The translations under genes were made by a program, and so were the position numbers. This document shows, in pieces, positions 49,101-61,100 of a stretch of DNA of 64,000 nucleotides. The stretch comes from Watersipora subatra. Lineage: Eukaryota > Bryozoa > Gymnolaemata > Cheilostomatida > Watersiporidae. The notes under the pieces are model-generated. The model was not told the DNA's origin and did no database searches. It saw only the letters and a program-made list of their open reading frames with translations. Location of the stretch: NCBI RefSeq assembly GCF_963576615.1, contig NC_088715.1:51500007-51564006 (forward strand), in the 5' to 3' direction. The first letter of the stretch is position 1; each line of letters begins with the position of its first letter.

Positions 49101-52100
49101 TTTTGCTTACAAGATTATGCTGTTTTCTGGCCATTTATGTTATGCAAAGTTTGTTATAGATAGAATTCATGTTTTTATTCTATAATTGGAGGCTAATTAA
49201 AGTTTTATACGTCAATATAGCAATCAATAGGCATCAAAGTTGTTTAAGAAATAGATATATTATATAAATTAAACATGAGCGTTTAACCATTATCAAGTTT
49301 TGTAGATTCAATCTTGAAAAATCCTGGCACTCACACTTCAAACACCAAAAACCATCGCAAATAGGAGAAAAATAACGATACTTTCTAATAGGTTCTACTA
49401 CAATTTTGTTTATGTTCATCTTGAAATGGCGTAAGAACAACAATGCCACAAGTGACAGTTCCGTGTTATGGTGTTGATAATCATAATGCCTCTTGCGATT
49501 ATTGTGCAATACGTTTGTGCGCATGTTGATGGAAATGCCATGATGTCATAATTTGTTAGATGTGTCATCTAAATGGTAAAGCTTTTATTTTCCTAGAACC
49601 ATTTCACCGCTCCCTACTACCCATAGCTCTGAATATAATCTCTGTCACAGCCTCAATGATTGGTCAATCCTGTGCTAGCTAGCAGCCATATTGACAATGG
49701 TTACATAATTTCTACAAACTGACAGCCGGACGGGACAATATGTAAACTGATTTTCCAAGCGTTATGCAAGCATCAAGATGTTTCATTATGCAAGCATTTA
49801 ATTTCATTTATCAAGGAATGTGGTGTCTGATTTATAGCCTTTTGGGTCAAGGGGTCAAACGGAAGATTCGCATCTCTAAACTGGAAATGCCTGTTGAGCG
49901 GATGATGACACAAAATACTTGAAATACTGTAAACCCTCTAAACAATGTAGTGGAGTGTTCCAGAAGTCTGTAGCACTGCCTAATCCCTACTGAACACTTG
50001 CGAAGTAATTATTGATCTTACATTTGTGAGGTATACGAGGTGCAAGGCTAATCCTTTGACATTACTAAAAGGCAACAAAGAATGGAGTTATTAAAAGCCA
50101 CTAGCCACTAGAATATATATCATTAGCAATTGTAAATACTCACTAGTTTTAGTACACAGACTTCTATTGGTGATTATGTCTCTCATCACGCGGATGTGAC
50201 ACATAGACAGGCCCACTGTCACGTGATATTTTGCGGTACCGACACCAACCGTGATTAGATAATGAGAATGATTGCATAACGACCAAAACAACAACAACTC
50301 TGAGTAATAACTCTGTAATGGCAAAATAGAATAGCAAAAATATTATTGCTGCATATTTTAGATGTGTCCAGTTTATTTGAGCTCGTGCTTCCTGAAGCGA
50401 GGCTTGTGACACTCTTCAACAGCCCCCAACCATCGGCTATTAGCATAGTGCTCTTAGTAGACCCTTCCGTCCTCAACTTCAGCATCGGTATAGAAAGCAC
50501 AAAACCATATGTTGCTTCTGTAATACAGGTGAGAAAAACCCGTTTTATCAAGTTACCAAGCTTTTTGCTGTGAAACTTTATTACTGCCAGTGATGATGCT
50601 GTTCTGGTACAGATGTTACCTTAGACATGAAGTAGGTTGAATGTGTCAGAATGGTGCACATGGATGGGTCGTGAACTTAAGGTTGCAAGGCTAGCAATTC
50701 AAACCCCATTCATGATGATTTTTGATAGTAAAGGTTGGCACTTCATACATACATCTCGCCAATTCTACACGCTTAGAAAGATTTTCTCTAAGTGTTAATC
50801 TATCAAGTATTCTAAATAAACTACCTTACATCGTCTATAAATAAGTGTAAGAGTGTAGATTGTATGGTCTACACTTGAGAGTATAGATTCTATAGTTTAG
50901 ACTTAAGAGTGTAGATTGTATGGTTTACACTTAAGAGTATAGATTCTATAGTTTAGACTTAAGAGTGTAGATTGTATGGTTTACACTTAAGAGTATAGAT
51001 TCTATAGTTTAGACTTAAGAGTGTAGATTGTATGGTTTACACTTAAGAGTATAGATTCTATAGTTTAGACTTAAGAGTGTAGATTGTATGGTTTACACTT
51101 AAGAGTATAGATTCTATAGTTTAGACTTAAAAGTGTAGATTGTATGGTCTACACTTAAGAGTATAGATTCTATAGTTTAGGCCTGGTAATGTATATAGAA
51201 TTATTTAAAGCTGATATGTAGATAAAATAGTTTTGATATGCATGAATATCTATAGTGATATAGTTTAGATGAGTGTGAATTCACCAAGTGACGCTTGGAA
51301 TCGTTTATGTTCAGTTGTTTGAATATGGCCTGCTGCATTCAGGGATCCATAGAAGTAGCACCTTGCAGCAACCTATCCTCTACTGATATTACTCAAGTGA
51401 ACACAAGTCAGTCCAACAGCTCTCTGGTCGAGTATTCTTACAGCGCTTCCACGCTGCCACCCACTAATGGCAGCACTGAACAGATTTGTTACAATATTTC
51501 ATTTCAAGGTTGGTCGATGTCATCTGCTTATTACTAGCAACAGGCAGTGTCAAGGCCTTTAACCCTTAAGCCACGGCAGTAGTAAAATATACGATTTTAG
51601 CCAAATCATGATATTTTGTGGTTTTAAAAATCTTTTGGCCGGCAGCCCAGTACATTAGCGAACATGACAGTTTGGTTGGTAACCAGCATAATTCAGGAAT
51701 GTGCAAATCTTGCTCAGACACTAAGGATGCCATTTTGTTTTTAGATTAAATTAGACAAAATGAGAAATGACACGTAGAACAGGAATGTTGGCTGGGCCTT
51801 TGCTTTACACCGGAATATGTCAGCATTGCAAATTGTACTGCATAAGTTAATCTTATTATTTTTGGCTTTGACAATTATATTTGTCTTGTTATTGATGCCA
51901 GCAAATGAAAGTTTCAAACATTACATTTTATTTATTATTCATTATAGTTAAAATTACTTTGTTTATTGCTGTTTATAAGGCTAGAATGTTGCTATTATAT
52001 GTTTTTAAATAAACTGGTTTAGCATCGTTCCACTCAGCATTTCAGTGAGTAACGATAGGATTATGCGATATGATCGGCTGCGTGCGATAGGACTATGCAA

Positions 52101-55100
52101 AAAATAATGTAGATTTTACTGGCATGTTTGCTCCCTTAAACCGTAGACCTTCCTTTGATGAAATTGTTGGCATTTACCAACGCATATATCACCTGCCTGA
52201 GGTGTCACTCCAAGTGGTACATAGCCAAATGGCAAGCTTGCTAGACATAATCAGACGGAATAAAAAGGAAGAATTTTTCGCAATTTATTTAAATTGGTTT
52301 CAATGTCTTGGCAGCCAGTGATTTTTTGTTGCATAATTGTTTGCTGACGTATGACGTTGAGTGAACAGAAGTGCTCAAGCGCTGGTTTTTTCTTCTACAT
52401 ATATTAATCTCAAAGTGTGTGCGTGGTTCGTTCAGATATAGCTATTAAAATCTTGGAGGGAAGAATCCGTATCGCATAAGATTTGATCTCTAAACCATCC
52501 ATTCCCGAGACAATACGCTAAATCATTGAGCTAAAGCGAGACTGAAGGATTCATTAAGGCGATATATGTCGCTATGTGAGAGAAAATACGCATACCGCTC
52601 TGCGTTAAGGTGCAACATAATTTTATGCTTGCTTTTACAGCTCTCATTAATATGTTTAGCTATACAGATACTAACTTGCTCAAATTAGCCATTGCCAATG
52701 TGCAGGCTAATGGCAAGTGGCAGGCAACTATTTACCTGCCACTGTTTTATAAGCTGTTTTTTAATACCCCTGCAATGAGGCATTTCGCTAGTTATAAACA
52801 ATTTTTTTTTATCCACAGTTGATGGCAACCAGCTTGGATACTCCACTCTAGTTGTGAAAGCGAGTCTCAATGATCAGCATAGCAATGTCTCAGTTGAACC
52901 TGAACAAATTGGATCCGCTGTTATAGCCTGTTTAAGGCATTACAGACTGGTTGATCTCATGTTTAAGTACTCCATCACTGTTCTGGTGAGTTGACACGCG
53001 TTGGACAGTGTTTAAACATCAAACAAAAGAGTCAAGCCCACTTGATGTTCATCTCATAAGCAAAATTGTTAGTGCAGTGAACTATCATGACGCCCTATTG
53101 GCTCATATGACTTTGTTTATGTTTACTACATGTTTGTCTATTTATCAAAGCATTTAAAACTTAATACTTAACACTTTCAAGTCTAATCTTGTACATACAA
53201 GCCGGAGGGGGCCCTGATCCTAAAACATATTATTAACATTCCATCGACTGTGAAAGCACTTTAAATAGCGCAGTTCTTTTTAACTGAGTATCTTATTGAA
53301 AATCTAAGTTTGTAGAACTTAAAGAACAAATTAGAAGCCAAATATAGTGAAAGATCTTTACTTCACTTCTTTTGTCGTTCTTACAAAAGGGATGTTTCAG
53401 AGGCCACTGAAGGAACATAATGATTACACTAGAGCAAGTCTGATAGAGTGTGTATATTTGCTATGATTGGAAAAACAAACAGTTTTAGTGTGAAACTCTT
53501 GTTTCTGAAGAGAAGAAGCTTTCTAGTTGTTTCTATTTATAAGCCTACATTACCAAGAACTTCAATCAGGATGTCATTAGAAACTACTGTTCTGTCAGCA
53601 GCCATTTTTAATTTCTCCGTCAGTTAGAAATGCCATCAGTATTTTGGTGATATCTCAGAAACTAATTGGCCAATCAATTTGAAGCTTCAGAATTATACTG
53701 AAAACTAAACCACGCGCAAAGTGGCTAAAATTCTAAAATTTCGTAATCCTACATAAAACTGAAGTATAAGAAGACAAAGTGAAAGTATGAACCAGAGCTT
53801 ACTCGGCATAGGTGAAACAACTCCAAATTATCGAGAGCCCAGTCTTCAAAGTGTTATGGCTTTGAACTGATTTTTTACTAATTTTTCAATCAATAAAAAA
53901 TGCTTCTCTCAGGATTTCCACGTGTTTGCGGTACTTGAGTACTAAACTTGAAATTGCCCTCTCTCCGCCATATGTCAACTTGCAGTATGCCTTTACTTTT
54001 CTAGATATGCGTAGCCCTCTTTGGTATGGGAAATGAGTTGAACTTTGAGACCATCAAGACACATCTCAAAAAACCGAAAGCTCCTGCCATTGCGTTCATC
54101 TCTCAATACACCTTCATGCCAGCTGTAAGTGGTTAAGTATACTACTTAAGTCTTAAGTCAGCTGACGCTAGACCAGCTACATATATGCACTACAGAATCC
54201 TGTTTATCACAACATAATGGTCTTGATTAAAGTTTAAGGATATAGTTGTACATGTGCGTGACATCTTTAGTGGCTGAGGGAATAAAGCTATCGCTTTTCT
54301 CTGAATCATAGCTTCATAGGACTCTATTGTGTCAGGTCAACGTAGATATGAATATGCTTTCAAACTTTGAACAAAACAACACGATAAATCCTTGAAGACC
54401 ATCAAAGCCGTTCTCAAAGAATTTTTATGAGCAATTTTAATGTTTAGGCAACATTTCTGAGATGATTTATTAATCAGATAAGTCTAAGGTATCGAGTTGT
54501 TCCCAGTATCAGAAATTATGCATTTACGGCGTTGTATAGTTGTATAATCGTGGTCCATGAAGGTCATGCACCTTTCACGTGATGATCTAGTCAGTCTTGA
54601 ATTTCAACTACATTCTATAAATGTAAGTCCTAGTTATTGACCTTTAGCTTTTCATTTCAACAAGACATTGAATTAAGACTGTTTAGTGATCCGCTTTAAC
54701 AAAAGGAAGAAAATTATATTGGAAGAAACTCAATGCTTCTATGACTTGTTCCAATGCGTAAGATAGTTAATGTAATTACCTATCTATTCTCTATCTCATT
54801 GTCACCTAAAACAGGCCTGGCCAGAGATGGGTTACTTCGGGCTCCAGCATTGGTGTACCAAAGAATTATAAATACTACTTGTTGCTAGCTATTTTTACCT
54901 GCAGTTTTGTTGTCCACAAAATTTGGCAAGCATTGTACTCGATTTGCGACATTGATTCGTTGATGCGGTGTGTAAGTTGGAACATCCAGAGTAAACTACG
55001 CTGTACTGTTAGTAATATCTGGTTTCACCTCCACGATGATGGCCTTCCTTTCCTTTGATACCATTAAAAGAATCGGTCTTGCGCTTTGAAATCTTAATGA

Positions 55101-58100
55101 ACGGCAAAGTAGTAAAACAATCAAGCAGACGAGAGAAGAGAACTGAGAGAATGGTAGAACAAGAACCGGCAAGCAAAATGGTGTATCATTTAAACTGGGT
55201 GACGTACTGATTGCCGTCTTTCCCAAATATAACAGCCTATTTACCGTCTGTGCTGCACGCTAGATACTAGTGAGTCATAATGCTTGGTACCTGCTGGATT
55301 CTGTGCGCACTGTCTAAACCAAGTAGACGGACAAGGAGAAAAAGTGGAGCTGTCACCATGGAGTTGGAGTTACATTGTAGTTGGCATATTTTCAACTTTG
55401 TAACGGCGAAAAGAAACTGACACGTCATGTGGTAATATGCGGTTTTTAGCAATTTTGATTAAAATTGATTTGATATAGATTGACCTCCGTGTTAAGAGTT
55501 TACTGAATAATATAAAAATTACTCTTTTTTAATTAGTTTACTCAAGAGTGCGTGTCCAATGGAGTTATGAAACTGACATAAATTTTATAAATGGATTGTG
55601 AGATATTGACAAATATGATCAGAATGCAAAACGATTAAAAGCATTCATTTATTGAACATTTGCCATTTAATAATTTAAGAGAATAGAGGAAACAGATGTG
55701 TCAAGTGTCAGGTGTGGGAAAAACACATAAGGTTATCCTTCTAGCTGTTTTCACCTGTTTGCTAGGAGTGTTTAACTCACCTTGAAACAAGACTACTATC
55801 TTGTCAAAAATCGCTGATGTCACGAATGACGCTGAGATGAAACTACAGTAAAAATATTTTTTTGTTATTTTCATGGTGCGCATTTGTAACCTCGAAACGT
55901 TATATGTTGAGATCCTTGTGATTCGAGGACTCCTTGTACACGATTTTTAATGGTTTTTCATTTTTTGCATTATATATGCAAAAATACTAAAAAAAAATAA
56001 ACAAAATATAAAAAAAAAGAAAGAACTGTGTGCAAAAACTAACCTCTTGAAGAGAGTTGTACAACCATATCTTCTATACTCGCAAACGACATACCTTTTA
56101 AACAAGTTTAGAGCTGACAAACTGTGTAGGCAGCGATTTAAGTTTATTTGGTAAAACACTATATATCATGTTTAAAGAACTGGCCTCACTCCCCTTTTTA
56201 ACCTGCGATAGGAAAAGGAAGTGGTTCACACTAGAGTAGATTTAGACTTACTTTGGCTGGCTGCCCGCTGCCATAAAGAATGAGCTGTTGTGTTTATTAC
56301 ATTACGTCTTTCATTTTTTACTGAAATTGTTTGTCTTTATTTATTTGAGTCAAAGCTAGTATTTATATTTATTAATACTAAAATTACTAGTATCCTGGCA
56401 GTTCACAGAGCTGTGAGAAATTGTTAGGTGTAATAACAAAGTGCACAATCATTCCGAAATGTGGCAAGGCCAGTCAATTAATGTAAGTGATAGTGTCGGT
56501 CTTTCAAGTTTGAAAGCCAAGAGTTCGAATCTCATGAAAAGCAATCTTTTTTTCTGACCTCTAAGCATGGTTTGGACGGACAGACGGACTTGGCTTGCAT
56601 TATAGCAAAGAATGGTAAAAACATAACAAATTATGCGATCATTTATACTTTTACGATACGGTGCTTCAGATACAAAAATTTGAAAAATTAGCCAATAAGT
56701 AAATGCCCAACGTTACTTCCTTGGATCTACACTCCGCTTCCTGAACGAGAAATAAAAGCTGGTTTACTCATCGCCACTCCTTATTCCAGAGATTTAGAAC
56801 GATCGTTGTTTGACATGTGGCACAGGTGAACAACCCTGTGTGGAATGAAGCATCTGTAGCTACAAGGTACTTAAGTTACCATTTCATTTATAAATCATTG
56901 AAAATATGTTAATATTGAATATCAGTCGAGACAGACGCTTAAAGGTCAAAAAGTGAAAGCAATAAGCTTATGTCTGCGAAAAATGCATTACTAAAAAAAT
57001 TCAATGTACGGGCTTGGCTCTCATTCATAGAAGCTAGTGTTCTTTGATATGGTTACAGTTCTTTTGATCCGAGACGCGCAGTAGCTCTCCTTTGTAGTTT
57101 AGTCAATTGTAGAGGTCCATGCGAATGTTCTCTCTGCCAAGATTGGTACCGGTTTATACATTTTTCCTACTGATAGTAAATACATGTACAGTAATCTAAA
57201 TCACTGTAAATCCTCCTACTTCGCGGCTTGACAGGTTTTATGGCTATACGAGTTTTAACATTTTTATTTAATCTTTTAATACTATAATAAGAGCTGTGTC
57301 CGTCCGTTTGTTTGTCCGTAGCCATGCTAATAGCTGTAGGAAAAACAAGCCTGGCATCAGAATTTAACTCGATATTCCATTTTGCAGACCATCCCTCTTG
57401 CCACTTCATGGAATAATTATGCACAGAATTATTACTCATGACAATCTCTCACGGTGCACTAGACCACCATACAAGCTAGTAACGATAACTTACGTTTAAA
57501 AGTCATAGTACTTTTCTTGTTTTAAAATGAATAAATGGAAGGGTCAGCAGTGTGGTGTACAGCAGTAAGGTGTACAGCAGCACGGTGTACAGCAGTGTGG
57601 TGTACAACAGTAAGGTGTACAGCAGTACGGTGTACAGCAGTACGGTGTACAGCAGTACGGTGTACAGCAGTACGGTGTACAGCAGCATGGTGTACAGCGG
57701 TACGGTGTACAACAGTACGGTGTACAGTAGTACTATATATTTTATTGTCGTCATGAGATTCTAGAGCATTCCCTTCACCAGCAGTGGCCCTCATTTGAAC
57801 ATGTATAGCTATACACTGTCAGTGTGGTCACTAAGGCGTAAATGCAGAGAGCACAGTCTAATCATATGAAAAAAGTCCTGCTAACAATGAACCGATTGAT
57901 GTCAGCGATAGAAACAGAAACTCTAACAAGAATAGCTTGTGACAGGTTTTCTCCTAATGAATAAAATTTGACCATCCCTCTTTTATCCACAGAGAATAAA
58001 AAATAAGGGCTTTTAACATTTTGCTACACGCAACAGACTGAATGACTCAAAAATATTTAGTATTAATTTTATTTCTTTAATATATAGTAATTAATAGTAT

Positions 58101-61100
58101 TTAATTTTTGTTTCTTGATTTTTGCCCCAGTCATGCGTATTTGTTCATTTCTAGTTAACCTCTCATGGATTCGAGTCTTGTATATATGATTTACTACCCA
58201 AGTATGTCACATGTACATGAAAATGTACATTTACCTACGTGTATAGCAATGTGTATGGTAAATGTAACTGCTAAAATTATGGTTCATACTTCACAAAAAG
58301 CCTAGTTTCTGTTTTGTGAAAGTTTCCATTTCACTGCTGGGTCTGGAACACAACCTAACATAACATAACCCACACCGCAAAATAGGAGAGATTAATAACC
58401 TTCAACTGCAATGTGGTCTGGGTATTTTGTCTGCAGTATCTAATATAATATGAAGGTGATTTGAGTAACTGTCTGTCAACAGCATTTCAAAGTGCGCTTT
58501 TCCAATGAAATTACATTGTGTTCAATTTAATACAACTAACAGATCAATGACAAATATTCGCTTACCTAAAAATCATGAATTGTAATTATATATAGCGTGA
58601 TATGATCATCTGCGTATAGATTTGTATGAAAGCGCAATGTAAAATGTCGGTCAACATCGTGTCGAACTGAGAGAGCAGTAAGGCTGAGCATAACCGTATT
58701 CAAACAGATTACATATGTAATACATTAGAACAGTGCGTCAACAATTATACAAATTATTTATTCTGTTTTTTGATATAAAAATATAGGCCTATATAATCAT
58801 TGTTTATAATGTTTAAATAATTTGCTGCTACTCATTGGTTCCAATAATTTTTAAACAACAACTATTACTTTTGAAATGGTTGAAGCAATCATGTATCATA
58901 TATGAATATATATTTGTACTCGATGAATGCATGGTGTTGCTGGGGTAATATATATATATGTATATATTAGTTATGGAAGATAATTGTACTTCTTTTTGCA
59001 CATATTTGCTCTAATTTCTTGTATATAATATATATATATATTTATATATATAAATATATATTTATATATAGATATATTTATATATAAATATATCTATATA
59101 TATATAAATATATATACATATATATATTTATATATATATATATAAATATATATATATAAATATATATTTATATTTATATAAATATATATATATAAATATA
59201 TATATACATATTTATATATACATGTATATATATATAAATATGTTGGTTACATTGGTAATATATATATTACCAACATATATAACAGTTACCATTTTATCTT
59301 TCAATTCAAGGTGTTTTATTTATCTCTGTGTACTGTGTTGATTTTTGTGTAATTTATACAGTAAAGGCTGCAGTGCCTACTACAGATTGCAATGGTCTTG
59401 TTTAAGCGTTTTTCTTTTTGTAATACTTCAAGCATAGTGCTAGCTGCAATGTTGAATGTGAAGTCGTGAAAGATTGTCATGTGCAATAAGTATGTGCCCA
59501 ATTTATTCCATAGTATAGCCAGTTGGACAACGTAGTGTATTGGATGAGTACACCGTCTACAGGTTGTAAGTTAAAATCCAGTAAGCAGTGGATTTTTCAT
59601 TCCTAAAACTTTATCGTCGTAACTGTACAAACAGACAGACAAACATTGAAATATATATATTGCAACCTAGTGTAGTTATGGTCCCATACCTGTCATGCAT
59701 ATTCGTCAAAAATCAGCAAGTCATTTGGGTGAAAAAACCTAGTTTAAAGAGAAATACATACTAATATAATTTAATAAACTAGTTCACTGATATAATTTAA
59801 TAAAATGTCATTTTGTGTCGCATGCATTGTAGCTATCACTGGCCATCATCTACCTTGCTGGCTATGAAGGGGGCTGGGCTCTTGGACTCTTCGCATATGG
59901 CTGCTCCCCAGGCGGCGGTACCAGTAACATTTACAGCAAACTGCTTAATGGTGACATGTCAATTAGTGTTACCATGACAACTCTCAGCACTGTGGCAAGC
60001 GTAGGTAGGTGTCCATCATTTTGCCATGTGAGGAAAGCTTAAAACGAATTCCAGAATAGAAGGCAGCTTTAGTAGATGCTGCTTTTAAAATAGAAGTCTT
60101 GCAAGCACTTACTTTACGGGCATGACTTACCTTCAGGAAAAGAATATTCGTGATGCTTGTAATTATGTATTACTATTATACCAGTTTTTAGATTATAAGA
60201 AGTAACTCTATGGTGCCCGCTCGTTCAATTATTATAAATAACTCTATGGTGCCAGTTTGTTAGATTATAAGAAGCAACTCTATGGTGCCAGCTAATTAAA
60301 CTATTATAAACAACTCTATAGTGCCAATTTGTTTGATGATTGGGAATAACTCTATGGTGATATTTGGTTAGATTATCAGTAATAACCCTATGATGCTAAT
60401 TTGCTAGATTATTAGGTATAACTCTATGATGCTGGTTCGCTAGATTCTTAGGTATAACTCTATGATGCTGGTTTGCTAGATTGTTAGGTATAACTTTATG
60501 ATGCTGGTTTGCTAGATTATTAGGTATAACTCTATGGTTTGCTAGACTATTATAAATAACTCTATGGTGCCAGTTTGTTAGATTATAAGAAGTAAATCTA
60601 TGGTGCCAGCTCAATAAATTATTATAAATAACTCTATGGTGCCGATTTGCTAGATTATTAGGTATAATTCTATGGTTTGCTAGATTATTAGGTATAATTC
60701 TATGGTTTGCTAGATTATTAGGTATAATTCTATGATTTGCTAGATTATTAGGTATAATTCTATGGTTTGCTAGATTATTAGGTATAATTCTATGGTTTGC
60801 TAGATTATTAGGTATAATTCTATGATTTGCTAGATTATTAGGTATAATTCTATGGTTTGCTAGATTATTAGCTAAAACTCTATGATTTGCTAGATTATTA
60901 GGTATAATTCTATGGTTTGCTAGATTATTAGCTAAAACTCTATGGTTTGCTAGATTATTAGGTATAATTCTATGGTTTGCTAGATTATTAGCTAAAACTC
61001 TATGATTTGCTAGATTATTAGGTATAACTCTATGGTTTGCTAGATTATTAGCTATAACTCTATGGTTTGCTAGATTACTAGCTATAACTCTATGGTTTGC

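Noticed and set aside
50164-50551. Minus-strand open frames over SLC10 exon 2
   Set aside because: They are opposite-strand shadows of a well-supported plus-strand exon.
54996-55226. 76-codon minus-strand frame with a hydrophobic segment in SLC10 intron 5
   Set aside because: It has no splice sites or recognisable similarity; the hydrophobic run comes from a pyrimidine-rich strand.
57503-57794. Overlapping open frames of 70-90 codons on both strands
   Set aside because: They are produced by the 15-bp minisatellite.
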